Origin: an uncultured Eubacterium sp.
GTDB lineage: Bacteria; Bacillota; Clostridia; Lachnospirales; Lachnospiraceae
Reading direction: 5' to 3'
Assembly (NCBI GenBank): GCA_945946665.1
Contig: CAMEWO010000004.1
Location: 62,001 to 126,000, forward strand
Length of the DNA stretch: 64,000 nucleotides
The position numbers and the translations under genes were made by a program. Of this stretch, positions 16,893 to 26,333 are shown one piece after another. The notes under the pieces are model-generated. The model saw nothing but the letters and a program-made list of their open reading frames with translations. It did not search any database and was not told where the DNA came from. Position 1 is the first letter of the stretch. Each line of letters begins with the position of its first letter.

Positions 16893-17564
16893 ATGTCATA
16901 TTCAATTGCTATAGATGGACCTGCTGGTGCAGGCAAGAGTACTATCGCCAAGCTTCTTGCGTCAAAGCTGAATTATATTTATGTGGATACAGGCGCAATG
17001 TACAGAGCAATGGCGGTACATTTTTCAAAGAATAACGTTAATCCTCTTGATGAGAATGAAGTTAACAGGGCGGTACAGGACGTGGATATACAGATTCAGT
17101 ATGATAACGGGGTACAGCAGGTAATACTTAATGGTGAGAATGTCACTGGTCTGTTAAGAACAGAGGAAACAGGGAAAATGGCTTCACAGACATCGAAATA
17201 CCAGGCTGTAAGAACTAAGCTTGTAGATCTTCAAAGAAAGCTTTCAAAGACTTCTGACGTTATAATGGATGGAAGGGATATTGGTACTGTGGTTCTTCCA
17301 GACGCATTCTGCAAGATATATCTTACTGCAAGTTCTAAGGCAAGAGCAGAAAGAAGATATAATGAACTGGTTGAAAAGGGAATCGAGTGTGATTTTGAAT
17401 CAATAAAGAATGATATTGAAAGCCGTGATTATCAGGATATGCACAGGGATATTTCACCTCTTAAACAGGCTGATGATGCTGTGCTGGTAGATACATCAGA
17501 TATGGACATTGACCAGGTTGTTGATGTAATCAGTTCAATTATTCAGGAGAAAATGAAAGCCTGA
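16893..17564 (+). CDS. cmk: Cytidylate kinase
   Basis: A 223-residue (d)CMP kinase, which phosphorylates CMP and dCMP with ATP. The P-loop is IAIDGPAGAGKSTIAK at the very N-terminus, followed by VDTGAMYRAMAVHF, the conserved DGRDIGTVVLPDA, and the LID segment ARAERRYNEL. The longer frame reaches back to 16809 inside the flavoprotein gene, but homology begins at MSYSIAIDGPAG, so ATG 16893 is chosen despite a weak ribosome site. The order cmk, ispH, S1 protein is common in Clostridia and suggests one operon. Confidence 0.95.
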   Translation: MSYSIAIDGPAGAGKSTIAKLLASKLNYIYVDTGAMYRAMAVHFSKNNVNPLDENEVNRAVQDVDIQIQYDNGVQQVILNGENVTGLLRTEETGKMASQTSKYQAVRTKLVDLQRKLSKTSDVIMDGRDIGTVVLPDAFCKIYLTASSKARAERRYNELVEKGIECDFESIKNDIESRDYQDMHRDISPLKQADDAVLVDTSDMDIDQVVDVISSIIQEKMKA

Positions 17565-17582
17565 TATTAAAGGAGAATTGGC

Positions 17583-18452
17583 GTGAAAAAAGTAATTCTT
17601 GCCAAATCAGCTGGATTCTGCTTTGGCGTTCAAAGAGCTGTCAATACGGTTTATAATCTTACTGGAAGTGATAATGTATATACTTATGGTCCAATTATTC
17701 ATAATGAAGAGGTTGTAAAGGATCTGGAGGATAAAGGCGTAAACGTCATAGAGGAAGCGGATGGACTGGATGATTTGGAAAGCCATGAGAAGGAATCAGG
17801 GCAGCCTACTGTTGTAATCCGTTCACATGGCGTTTCCAGGGATGTATACCAGAAGCTGGACAATAAAGGTGTTAATATTGTAGATGCCACATGTCCATTT
17901 GTTTTGAAAATTCATAAGATAGTAAGGGAAGCCAGTGAGGCGGGAAGCCAAGTGGTCATTATTGGTAATGAGAATCATCCTGAGGTTCAGGGGATTATGG
18001 GGTGGTGTGTGAATACTCCATATGTTGTTGATTCGATTTCCAAGGCTGAAAGTCTTGTGCTTAATCCTGATAAAAATGTTTGTATAGTTTCACAAACGAC
18101 ATTTAATTACAATAAATTTAAAGAATTAGTTGAAATTATAGAGAAAAAGGGTTACAATACTATCATTAGTAATACAATTTGTAATGCAACTGAGGAACGA
18201 CAGACAGAGGCAAGGAAGATTGCCAGGGAAGCCGATGCAATGATAGTTATTGGCGGCAAGAGCAGTTCTAACACACGTAAACTGTATGAAATCTGTAAAA
18301 GTGAATGTGAGAATACATATTACATTCAGACGATTAGTGACTTGGACCTTTCGGTTTTGGCCATGGCAGAATGCATAGGTATTACAGCAGGGGCATCAAC
18401 CCCAAAAAACATTATTGAGGAGGTTTACACTAATGTCAGAGAAGAGCTTTGA
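17583..18452 (+). CDS. ispH: 4-hydroxy-3-methylbut-2-enyl diphosphate reductase
   Basis: A 289-residue IspH, the last enzyme of the non-mevalonate isoprenoid pathway, making IPP and DMAPP with a [4Fe-4S] cluster. The three cluster cysteines are visible in SAGFCFGVQRA, VDATCPFV and TICNATEERQ, along with HNEEVV and GNENHPEVQG. It starts with GTG, supported by AAAGGAG upstream. Its 3' end overlaps the S1 protein gene by 20 bases in another frame. In some Clostridia these two proteins are fused; here they are separate. Confidence 0.95.
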   Translation: MKKVILAKSAGFCFGVQRAVNTVYNLTGSDNVYTYGPIIHNEEVVKDLEDKGVNVIEEADGLDDLESHEKESGQPTVVIRSHGVSRDVYQKLDNKGVNIVDATCPFVLKIHKIVREASEAGSQVVIIGNENHPEVQGIMGWCVNTPYVVDSISKAESLVLNPDKNVCIVSQTTFNYNKFKELVEIIEKKGYNTIISNTICNATEERQTEARKIAREADAMIVIGGKSSSNTRKLYEICKSECENTYYIQTISDLDLSVLAMAECIGITAGASTPKNIIEEVYTNVREEL

Positions 18453-19533
18453 GCAGATGTTAGAGGAATCATTAAAAGTAATTCATACAGGAGAAGTTGT
18501 TGACGGAACAGTTATAAGTGTCAAAGAAGACAGCATTGTTCTTAATATCGGATACAAAGCTGATGGAATAATGACAAGAAGCGATTATTCTTCACAGCCT
18601 AATCTTGATTTGAGAGATGTTGTTAAGGTTGGCGATGTTATTCAGGCAAAAGTCCGCAAGGTTAACGATGGTGAAGGACAGGTTATTCTTTCAAGAAGAG
18701 GACTTCTGGCTGAACAGGGAAGCAAGAAGCTTGAGGAAGCATTTGAGAATGGAACAGTACTTACAGCTACTGTTAACCAGGTTCTTAATGGTGGTATCAG
18801 CGTAATGGTTGAGGAGACAAGAGTATTTATTCCAGCAAGTCTTGTTTCAGATTCATATGTAAAAGATTTATCTGTATATAATGGCAAGGAAGTTTCTTTT
18901 GTTATCACTGAGTATAATCCTAAGAAGAGAAGAATTATCGGTGACTGCAAGCAGCCAATAATGGCAGCAAAAGAGAAGGCTCAGAAGGAACTTCTTGAGA
19001 AGATTAAAGAAGGAGACACAGTAGAGGGAACAGTTAAGAATGTAACTGATTTCGGTGCATTTATTGATTTAGGCGGAGTTGATGGACTTCTTCATATATC
19101 AGAGATGTCATGGGGCAGAACTGAGAATCCTAAGAAGGTATTTAAGGTAGGAGATTCAGTTAAGTGCTTTATTAAGGAGATTAACGGCAATAAGATTGCT
19201 CTTAGTGCAAAGTATCCAGATTTAAACCCATGGAACAATGTGGCTGAGAAGTATGCTGTTGGTAATGTTGTTAAGGGCAAGGTTGCCAGAATGACAGATT
19301 TTGGTGCTTTTGTTCAGCTTGAGGATGGAATTGATGCTTTACTCCATGTTTCTCAGATTTCTAAGGAACATATCAATAAGCCAAGTGACGCTCTTTCAGT
19401 TGGACAGGAGATTGAGGCAAAGGTTGTAGATCTTAATGAGGCTGACAAGAAGATATCTTTAAGTGTTAAGGCTCTTCTTAGTGATGATGCTGATTTAGAG
19501 GCTGCTGAAGCAGATTCAGAAGTTACAGAGTAA
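18433..19533 (+). CDS. S1 RNA-binding domain protein (ribosomal S1-like)
   Basis: A 366-residue protein made of four S1 beta-barrels, at about residues 15-88, 100-170, 188-258 and 273-345. The third and fourth are the clearest (EGTVKNVTDFGAFIDLGG and KGKVARMTDFGAFVQLED). It resembles the short S1 homologues of Firmicutes, which bind mRNA and may aid translation. The ATG at 18433 has GAGGAGG upstream, located inside ispH; the frame also reaches back to 18415, without a better start. A stop and a hairpin follow. An acidic tail ends the protein. Confidence 0.9.
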   Translation: MSEKSFEQMLEESLKVIHTGEVVDGTVISVKEDSIVLNIGYKADGIMTRSDYSSQPNLDLRDVVKVGDVIQAKVRKVNDGEGQVILSRRGLLAEQGSKKLEEAFENGTVLTATVNQVLNGGISVMVEETRVFIPASLVSDSYVKDLSVYNGKEVSFVITEYNPKKRRIIGDCKQPIMAAKEKAQKELLEKIKEGDTVEGTVKNVTDFGAFIDLGGVDGLLHISEMSWGRTENPKKVFKVGDSVKCFIKEINGNKIALSAKYPDLNPWNNVAEKYAVGNVVKGKVARMTDFGAFVQLEDGIDALLHVSQISKEHINKPSDALSVGQEIEAKVVDLNEADKKISLSVKALLSDDADLEAAEADSEVTE

Positions 19534-19590
19534 TTTTTGTATGGTTGGTTGTTTATTTTTTTCATAAAGTTTTCCTTTTGTATTTTACAG

Positions 19591-19619
19591 GAAAGACCAC
19601 GGTTTGACCGTGGTCTTTC
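19591..19619. terminator. Hairpin between convergent genes
   Basis: GAAAGACCACGGT (19591-19603) and ACCGTGGTCTTTC (19607-19619) are perfect 13-bp complements around loop TTG. The following T-run is interrupted (TTGTGTTGT). It separates the S1 gene from the minus-strand YlmH-like gene and probably ends both transcripts. Confidence 0.75.
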
Positions 19620-19663
19620 TTGTGTTGTCTAGTACAGCGATTTCTATATAAATACAAGATGTA

Positions 19664-20416
19664 CTAGTATTTTTGCAGCTTAATATATACACGTCCTTTT
19701 CTTGTTTCATTACCGGAACCATTGTATATGAATTTTCCAAACCCTCTTATTACAAGAATGTCACCTTCTTTAAGCTGGCTGCTCTTATTCTCCATACATA
19801 GTCCGTTGACATAGATTTTTTTCGAAGAGAAAAGTTCTAAACACTGACTCCGTGACATTTTAGTGATACCTGCAACAACTGCATCTATGCGGGGCGAAGC
19901 AGCTATTATTTCAATATCTTTTAATTCAGGTTTAATAATATCAATATCATCATTGTATATTGTTACTTTAACATGGGTGTGTCGTACTGATTTAAGGTTA
20001 TCACTTATAAAATCAGAAATATGAGAAAGGCAGTATACATATGCTTCTTTTTCCTTAATAAATATATCTCCAAGAAGTTCTCTCTGAATGCCAAGATTCA
20101 TAAGAGCACCAAGATAGTCTCTGTGGCCAAGTTCCTCAGCAAATTTAGGAGTGAGGGGTTCAATCTTGATAAGACTGATAGGATATATCCCTTCATAGCC
20201 CAGGATTTCTTTATCCCCAAACTGTACTATCTGTCTTTCACAGGATTCATTACCGCCAAATGTCTCAGAATGTACAAAGGACAAATCATTTTTCATGGAG
20301 TGATATATTGATAATTCATTTATGCTTAAGAAATTGGTGTAAGTGTATATGCCTGAATTGTATGATTTATTGGCTGTATCCATCAGCTTTCTTTTTATAA
20401 GAACTACTTCATCCAT
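19664..20416 (-). CDS. YlmH-family S4-domain RNA-binding protein
   Basis: A 250-residue protein of the YlmH family: an N-terminal region with two structured domains and a C-terminal S4 RNA-binding domain (MSRSQCLELFSSKKIYVNG, then LKEGDILVIRGFGKF). YlmH in other Firmicutes is linked to cell division gene clusters and, more recently, to ribosome rescue. Here it stands alone. AGAGGAG precedes the ATG at 20416. The length is close to the family norm of about 255 residues. Confidence 0.88.
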   Translation of the reverse strand: MDEVVLIKRKLMDTANKSYNSGIYTYTNFLSINELSIYHSMKNDLSFVHSETFGGNESCERQIVQFGDKEILGYEGIYPISLIKIEPLTPKFAEELGHRDYLGALMNLGIQRELLGDIFIKEKEAYVYCLSHISDFISDNLKSVRHTHVKVTIYNDDIDIIKPELKDIEIIAASPRIDAVVAGITKMSRSQCLELFSSKKIYVNGLCMENKSSQLKEGDILVIRGFGKFIYNGSGNETRKGRVYIKLQKY

Positions 20417-20547
20417 GGCTGGCTCCTCTTAAAATTATGTTTGATAATTTTGTTTCTCACGAAAGATACAATTATAATATCATATAAATTCCAAGTTTAA
20501 TAAATTATTTTAAAAATTCTGCAAAAATCTACAAAAAAATAAGATTT

Positions 20548-20576
20548 TTGACAAAATTTGTGTTAAAATACATAAA
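20548..20576 (+). promoter_or_regulatory. Possible promoter for cheR
   Basis: A consensus TTGACA at 20548-20553 is followed after 17 bases by CATAAA at 20571-20576, a weak -10 element. No flagellar SigD-type motif is seen. Confidence 0.4.
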
Positions 20577-20605
20577 GGTACAAATCTACGGATTGGAGAA
20601 TTGCT

Positions 20606-21394
20606 ATGATAAGGGATTATGAAGATTTTAAGAAATATGTTTTTCAGACCACAAGCATTGATTTGAATGCCTATAAAGAAAGACAGATGAAAAGAAGAAT
20701 TGATGCACTTATTGCCAGAAATAAATTTGATGGATATGACAGTTACAGTAAGGCGTTGACTTCAGATAAGGTATTGCTGGACGAGTTTGTTAATTATCTT
20801 ACTATTAATGTATCTGAATTTTATCGTAATCCGGCACTTTGGAAAACTTTGGAGGATGTTATTCTTCCTGACCTGATAAATAAGTTTGGGGAGAATTTAA
20901 AAATCTGGAGTGCTGCATGCTCAACAGGAGATGAACCATATTCACTTGCTATGGTACTGGCAAAGAAGGTTCCTTTGAGAAAGATTAAGATTATCGCAAC
21001 TGATATTGATGACCAGGTATTACAGAAGGCAAAGGATGGAGTATATGGCAATGCCAGTGTCAAGGGACTTCCGAAGGACTTGTTGGACAAGTATTTTGAA
21101 AAGATGGGAGACAGATTCTATAAAATCAGCGATGAGATTAAGAATTGTGTGGAGTTTAAGAAGAGTAATCTCCTTAAGGACCCATATCCAACAGGATGCC
21201 ATCTTATTGTATGCCGTAATGTGGTGATTTACTTTACCGAGGAAGCAAAGCATGATATTTACTATAAATTTAATAAATCTCTTGTCAATGGAGGATGTCT
21301 GTTTGTTGGAAATACAGAGCAGATAATAAACCACAAAGAGTTGGGGTATGATTTTGACCAGTTGTTTTTCTACAGAAAAGTTAAGGAACTTTGA
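20606..21394 (+). CDS. cheR: CheR family protein-glutamate methyltransferase
   Basis: A 262-residue CheR. The all-helical N-terminal domain (YKERQMKRRIDALIARN) is followed by the SAM-dependent methyltransferase fold with IWSAACSTGDEPYSLAM near residue 100, IATDIDDQVL, and CRNVVIYF near 201. CheR methylates chemoreceptors using S-adenosylmethionine. No receptor, cheA, cheW or flagellar gene is nearby, so the target is unknown; other chemotaxis genes may be elsewhere. TTGGAG lies upstream of the ATG. A strong hairpin follows the stop. Confidence 0.92.
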   Translation: MIRDYEDFKKYVFQTTSIDLNAYKERQMKRRIDALIARNKFDGYDSYSKALTSDKVLLDEFVNYLTINVSEFYRNPALWKTLEDVILPDLINKFGENLKIWSAACSTGDEPYSLAMVLAKKVPLRKIKIIATDIDDQVLQKAKDGVYGNASVKGLPKDLLDKYFEKMGDRFYKISDEIKNCVEFKKSNLLKDPYPTGCHLIVCRNVVIYFTEEAKHDIYYKFNKSLVNGGCLFVGNTEQIINHKELGYDFDQLFFYRKVKEL

Positions 21395-21414
21395 TGATAA
21401 TTTCAGAATAATTT

Positions 21415-21439
21415 ATGGCGGCAGTTTACCTGCCGCCAT
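21415..21439. terminator. Hairpin between cheR and the exonuclease gene
   Basis: ATGGCGGCAG (21415-21424) and CTGCCGCCAT (21430-21439) are perfect 10-bp complements around loop TTTAC. It lies between convergent genes, and the T-runs on either side are short. Confidence 0.7.
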
Positions 21440-21461
21440 TTGCTGTTTAATAACAGGAAAT

Positions 21462-22565
21462 CTATAGTGATTTTATGATACCAGCACAGTATTTCCTGAT
21501 AACAGATTCATCGTTAAGAAATGTATCGTTGAACAGAAAGTATTCGTCTGTGCTGTTATATTCTAATTTAAAGCGGGGTATTTCCAGTTCACATACAGCA
21601 GGAAGGAAGTCACCTTTTTTCTTGGTAAAACAGTTTTCTTTTGTCGCTTTCTCTTTGAAAGAGGTGTCTACATATGCTGCAACACTTTTATGGATTGCCT
21701 GTCCTTCTTCTGGAATATAATAATAATTCTTGTAGTCCTTATAGAAATGTTTAAGTTCTTCTTCAGTGATATTTATGGATATTTCTGCAATATTATCATA
21801 TATATTTAACTGGATGGAGCTGTTGTTAATAACAAGCTTTTTAGGAAAAGGACAATCTGTCTTAAACTTATAGTTTAAAACCCCAGATTTTATAAATGAA
21901 TTTACAAACTTAAGCAGAGATAAATCATCAGATAACAACTGGCGTAGTGACAATATACTGCATATTTCTGGAAGGGCGCATATATCTTCCCTGTTATGTA
22001 AAAGAAGACGGGAAAGTTCAGCAAAAGTATCCTCTTTTAGCTTGTATTTTATTATATATTCTTTGTATGTATCAATCAGTTCACCACCGGAATATATATC
22101 ATCCCTGTCTATACTAAGGAAGTTTTCTATGTTTTTTTGCTTAAGGTTACCTAACTTTAACAGTGAATTAACCTGACGGGCAGTTTTATAAAGGTCAATG
22201 CGTTCCTGGGAAAAAACACTGTCTGTGGACAAACCGTTGTATTTACAGCGGGAAATAATATATGGAATATCAAAAGTATCTCCGTTATATGTCACAATAG
22301 CTTTAAATCTGCTGATATAAGACAGAAGCTCCTGTAAAATCACAGGTTCGTCATCAGGGGTGTCTGCAAAAAACTGTGTACATTCAAAAGATTTATCTTT
22401 ATAATATGCCAGCCCAATGAGATAACATATTGAATTCTTAGCTGAAAGACCGGTAGTTTCAATATCTAAAAAAACATGTTCTGATAAATCAAATGTATTA
22501 ATTATGTTAAGTAATGAATCAATGTTGCTGTTAGGAACACTGAATATATATGAAAATTTTTGCAT
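21462..22565 (-). CDS. YprB-like ribonuclease H-like exonuclease
   Basis: A 367-residue protein with a DEDD-type 3'-5' exonuclease core: DIETTG near residue 34, TYNGDTFDIPYI, and HNREDICALPEI. It matches the YprB domain family (RNase H-like). In other Firmicutes yprB neighbours yprA, a helicase, which is not present here. The C-terminal ~150 residues are a separate region, unrecognised. The start is set at 22565 because CTGGAG lies seven bases upstream; the extra 14 codons to 22607 encode an implausible leader. It is divergent from rnfC. Confidence 0.82.
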   Translation of the reverse strand: MQKFSYIFSVPNSNIDSLLNIINTFDLSEHVFLDIETTGLSAKNSICYLIGLAYYKDKSFECTQFFADTPDDEPVILQELLSYISRFKAIVTYNGDTFDIPYIISRCKYNGLSTDSVFSQERIDLYKTARQVNSLLKLGNLKQKNIENFLSIDRDDIYSGGELIDTYKEYIIKYKLKEDTFAELSRLLLHNREDICALPEICSILSLRQLLSDDLSLLKFVNSFIKSGVLNYKFKTDCPFPKKLVINNSSIQLNIYDNIAEISINITEEELKHFYKDYKNYYYIPEEGQAIHKSVAAYVDTSFKEKATKENCFTKKKGDFLPAVCELEIPRFKLEYNSTDEYFLFNDTFLNDESVIRKYCAGIIKSL

Positions 22566-22730
22566 ATTTACTCCAGAAAAACAATATTTGAATAAAAATA
22601 TGTACATATTGCTGTTAAAAATATATCAGCTTTCGTTTATTATATATGAATATATACACAAAAAAAAGTAGATTTTTGGCGATTTTTAGTCTAAAATAAT
22701 TATAAATTAATTTATAAGGAGTAGTGTGTC

Positions 22731-24047
22731 ATGGGTAAATGTACATTTAAAGGTGGCGTACATCCCTTTGATGGTAAAGAGTTGTCAAAAGACAAGCCAA
22801 TCAAAGAGTTATTCCCTGAAGGCGATATGGTATATCCGCTTTCACAGCATATTGGAGCACCTGCTGTTCCAGTTGTTGCAAAGGGAGACTATGTACTCGC
22901 TGGTCAGCTGATTGCTGAGGCTGGTGGATTTGTTTCTGCCAACATACACTCGTCTGTTTCAGGTACTGTTAAGGCAATTGAGCCTAGAACTCTGGCTACT
23001 GGTGGTATGTGTAATTCCATTATTATTGAGAATGATGGAGAGTACAAGGAAGTAGAGTATGTGCCTAAGAAACTTGAAGAACTGACCAGGGATGAAATCA
23101 GAGAAAGAATTAAGGCTGCAGGTGTAGTCGGAATGGGAGGAGCTGGTTTTCCTACTAATGTTAAACTTACTCCTAAGAATCCAGAGGCAATTGATTATAT
23201 TATTGTCAATGGTGCCGAGTGTGAGCCATATCTTACATCTGATTACAGAAGAATGCTGGAAGAGTCAGACAAGCTGGTAAAGGGTCTTAAAATAGCATTA
23301 TCACTGTTTGACAATGCCAAGGGAATATTTGCAATCGAAGATAATAAGCCTGAGGCAATTAAGATTATGCAGGAAAAGGTTGCCGGTGAACCAGATATTC
23401 AGGTTAAAGTATTAAAGACTAAGTATCCACAGGGTGGTGAGCGTAGTTTAATATATGCCACAACAGGCAGAAGCATTAATTCATCAATGCTTCCTGCAGA
23501 TGCTGGATGTATAGTACATAATATTGATACAATATTCAGTATTTATATGGCGGTTATCGAAGGAAAACCTCTTACTAAGCGAATTGTTACTGTTACAGGA
23601 GATGGTATTAAGAATCCTGGCAATTTCTACGTTTGGTTAGGTATGAATTACCGTCAGCTTGTTGAAGCTGCAGGCGGACTTGTTGGTGAGCCGGAGAAGT
23701 TTATTTCCGGTGGCCCTATGATGGGATTTGCTATGTATAGTCTTGATGTTCCTGTTGTGAAGGGCAGTTCTTCACTTCTTGTATTTAAGGAAGATATAGT
23801 TTCTAAGATTGAATCATCAGCATGTATCAGATGTGGCAAATGTGGTGAAGCGTGCCCTGAACATCTTCTCCCTGCTAAACTGGCAGGCTTTGCAGCTAAG
23901 AATAACGAAGAAGGATTCGTTAAATTTGATGGTATGGAATGTGTAATGTGTGGAAGCTGCTCATATATCTGTCCAGCCAAGAGACCATTAGCACAGCAGA
24001 TTAAAGCTATGAGAAGCACAGTTCTGGCTAACAGAAGAAAGAAGTAA
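22731..24047 (+). CDS. rnfC: Rnf complex subunit RnfC
   Basis: A 438-residue soluble Rnf subunit, the likely NADH/NAD site. It has an N-terminal biotin-like beta domain (HIGAPAVPVV), a GxGGAGFPT nucleotide/FMN region at VVGMGGAGFPTNVKL, and two [4Fe-4S] motifs, CIRCGKCGEACP near residue 364 and CVMCGSCSYICP near 403. It is first in the operon rnfCDGEAB, the usual clostridial order. AAGGAG lies 11 bases before the ATG. I saw no convincing promoter in the 165-base gap to the divergent exonuclease gene. Confidence 0.96.
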   Translation: MGKCTFKGGVHPFDGKELSKDKPIKELFPEGDMVYPLSQHIGAPAVPVVAKGDYVLAGQLIAEAGGFVSANIHSSVSGTVKAIEPRTLATGGMCNSIIIENDGEYKEVEYVPKKLEELTRDEIRERIKAAGVVGMGGAGFPTNVKLTPKNPEAIDYIIVNGAECEPYLTSDYRRMLEESDKLVKGLKIALSLFDNAKGIFAIEDNKPEAIKIMQEKVAGEPDIQVKVLKTKYPQGGERSLIYATTGRSINSSMLPADAGCIVHNIDTIFSIYMAVIEGKPLTKRIVTVTGDGIKNPGNFYVWLGMNYRQLVEAAGGLVGEPEKFISGGPMMGFAMYSLDVPVVKGSSSLLVFKEDIVSKIESSACIRCGKCGEACPEHLLPAKLAGFAAKNNEEGFVKFDGMECVMCGSCSYICPAKRPLAQQIKAMRSTVLANRRKK

Positions 24048-24059
24048 GGAGGATTAAAA

Positions 24060-25022
24060 GTGAGCGAAGTATTTAACGTATCGACCAATCCTCATGTACG
24101 AAGCAAGGTCACTACTCAGTCAATCATGAGAGATGTGCTTATTGCATTAGCCCCTGCTTGTATATTTGGTATTTATAATTTTGGTATTAATGCACTGATA
24201 AGATTAATTATTGGTGTGGTAACCTGTGTGGCCACAGAAGCAATTTATCAGTATTTTATGCATCTTAAAGTCACAGTTTCAGATTTGAGTGCTGCTGTTA
24301 CAGGACTTTTAATTGCTATGAATATCCCTTCTACATTGAATGTTGGATATGAAATCGTTGGATGTATATTTGCAATAATTGTTGTAAAACAGCTTTTCGG
24401 TGGACTTGGGCAGAATTTCATGAACCCTGCCCTGGCAGCAAGATGTTTTCTTCTTATTGCATTTACAGGACCAATGACTAATTTTGTAACTGATACATAT
24501 TCAGGTGCAACACCACTTGCTGTTCTGAAGCCAGGTGCTGAACCTGCACAGGCAACAAGCCTTTTAACATTGTTCATTGGTAAGCATGCAGGTGTTATTG
24601 GTGAGACATCTGTTATTTGTCTGTTAATTGGTGCGGCATATCTTCTTATCAAGAAGATTATTTCATGGAGAATTCCTGTAACTTACATTGCTACATTTGC
24701 AGTTTTAATTTTCCTGTTTGCACCAGGACACCAGTTTGAAGCAGAGTATCTTCTTAAAGAGCTTTGTGCAGGGGGTCTTGTTTTAGGAGCATTTTTCATG
24801 GCAACAGATTATGTTACGTCTCCAATTACACCGATGGGTAAGATTGTATTTGGTGTTATTCTCGGTATTCTTACATTCATATTCAGAATGTTTGGTGGTT
24901 CAGCGGAGGGAGTGTCTTATGCAATTATCTTCTCTAACCTGTTAGTTCCACTTATTGAGAGAGTAACAGTTCCAAAGTCATTTGGTAAGAAGAAGCCTGT
25001 GAAGGAAAAGGAGGCAAAGTAA
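24060..25022 (+). CDS. rnfD: Rnf complex subunit RnfD
   Basis: A 320-residue polytopic membrane subunit. The motif YSGATPLAVL near residue 149 holds the Thr to which FMN is covalently bound in characterised RnfD and NqrB. The start codon is GTG, with TAAGGAGG upstream. Only 12 bases separate it from rnfC, and rnfG begins one base after its stop. The flavin transferase ApbE needed for FMN attachment is not in the window. Confidence 0.96.
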   Translation: MSEVFNVSTNPHVRSKVTTQSIMRDVLIALAPACIFGIYNFGINALIRLIIGVVTCVATEAIYQYFMHLKVTVSDLSAAVTGLLIAMNIPSTLNVGYEIVGCIFAIIVVKQLFGGLGQNFMNPALAARCFLLIAFTGPMTNFVTDTYSGATPLAVLKPGAEPAQATSLLTLFIGKHAGVIGETSVICLLIGAAYLLIKKIISWRIPVTYIATFAVLIFLFAPGHQFEAEYLLKELCAGGLVLGAFFMATDYVTSPITPMGKIVFGVILGILTFIFRMFGGSAEGVSYAIIFSNLLVPLIERVTVPKSFGKKKPVKEKEAK

Positions 25023-25023
25023 T

Positions 25024-25662
25024 ATGAAAAAGATTATTAAAGATGCGTGCATATTATTTGCCATAACTTTAGTGGCGGGCATCCTTTTAGGCATTGTTTA
25101 TGATGTTACTAAGGCTCCAATTGCAAACCAGAGCGAGAAAGCAAAGCAGGAAGCATACAGGGCAGTTTTGCCGGATGCAGAGAGCTTTGAAGCAATTGAA
25201 GGAATAACATGCAGTGACGATAATATTATTACAGTGTCAGGATATGGCAATGATATAATATCAGATATTGTTGCAGGTGTTAAAGGTGGCAAGATTGTTG
25301 GGTATGTTATTACTGTAACAGATGGTGCAGGCTATGGTGGAGATATTAAGTTCTCAGTTGGTGTCGCATCTGATGGTACATATATGGGAACATCAATACT
25401 TTCAATCAGCGAGACAGCAGGTCTTGGTATGAGAGCAAAGACAGATCCATCATTCCTTTCACAGTTTAATGGAGTTAAGGTGGATTCTTTCTCAGTTGTT
25501 AAAGATGGAACAGGTTCATCAGCAGATGATAAGATTGATGCAATCAGTGGTTCAACAATAACATCAAAGGCAGTTACCAATGGTATTAATGCGGCCCTGG
25601 CAGAGTTTAAAATCTTAAATTCATCTAATGTTAAAACAGTAGGAGGTGCTGGCATTGAATAA
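25024..25662 (+). CDS. rnfG: Rnf complex subunit RnfG
   Basis: A 212-residue subunit with one N-terminal membrane helix (ACILFAITLVAGILLGIVYD) and an extracytoplasmic FMN-binding domain. The covalent FMN motif is ISGSTITSKAV near residue 175, the SGATxT-type site. GAGYGGDIKF is a further family landmark. It begins one base after rnfD, and rnfE starts inside its last codons. Confidence 0.95.
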   Translation: MKKIIKDACILFAITLVAGILLGIVYDVTKAPIANQSEKAKQEAYRAVLPDAESFEAIEGITCSDDNIITVSGYGNDIISDIVAGVKGGKIVGYVITVTDGAGYGGDIKFSVGVASDGTYMGTSILSISETAGLGMRAKTDPSFLSQFNGVKVDSFSVVKDGTGSSADDKIDAISGSTITSKAVTNGINAALAEFKILNSSNVKTVGGAGIE

Positions 25663-26323
25663 ATGTGCTGAAAGATTATATAACGGTTTAATTAAAGAAA
25701 ATCCTACTTTTGTGCTTACACTTGGAATGTGTCCTACACTTGCTGTAACTACATCAGCAATTAATGGTATAGGAATGGGACTTTCTTCTACAGTGGTTTT
25801 AGTAATGAGTAACCTTATCATTTCACTTTTGCGTAAGGTTATTCCAGATGGCGTGAGAATGCCTGCATTTATTGTAATTGTTGCATCATTTGTTACAATG
25901 GTTCAGTTCCTTATGCAGGGTTTCCTTCCAAGTCTTTATGATTCACTTGGTATTTATATACCGCTTATCGTTGTTAACTGTATTATTCTTGGACGTGCAG
26001 AGTCATATGCTTCAAAGAATCCAGTTATACCATCTGTATTTGATGGTCTTGGTATGGGACTTGGTTTCACTGTGGCAATAACAATTCTTGGTGCATTAAG
26101 AGAACTTATTGGCGCTGGTACAATACTTTCAACAGGAAGCAGCGCATTGGTTGATTTCAGTACTATGGGATTCACACCTGCAAGTATATTTATTCTTGCC
26201 CCAGGTGCTTTCTTTGTACTGGCAATGTGTATTGCACTTATGAACAGAATTAAGAGAAAACATGGCATGAAGCCGGCACAGCTTCCTGAAGGATGCTGTG
26301 GTACACAAGAGAAAGAAGACTAG
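25655..26323 (+). CDS. rnfE: Rnf complex subunit RnfE
   Basis: A 222-residue membrane subunit of the RnfE/NqrD family with six helices (ENPTFVLTLGMCPTLAVTTS, IPLIVVNCIILGRAE). The start is TTG 25655, eight bases after AGGAGG at 25641-25646; the GTG at 25646 overlaps that site. It overlaps the end of rnfG by eight bases. It forms the electron channel with RnfA in the membrane. Confidence 0.94.
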   Translation: MNKCAERLYNGLIKENPTFVLTLGMCPTLAVTTSAINGIGMGLSSTVVLVMSNLIISLLRKVIPDGVRMPAFIVIVASFVTMVQFLMQGFLPSLYDSLGIYIPLIVVNCIILGRAESYASKNPVIPSVFDGLGMGLGFTVAITILGALRELIGAGTILSTGSSALVDFSTMGFTPASIFILAPGAFFVLAMCIALMNRIKRKHGMKPAQLPEGCCGTQEKED

Positions 26324-26333
26324 GAGGTAGAGT

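Noticed and set aside
22608-22730. Promoter for the Rnf operon at TTGGCG (22676-22681)
   Set aside because: No -10 box at a normal distance; the best TATAAA is 19 bases away, so it was not listed.
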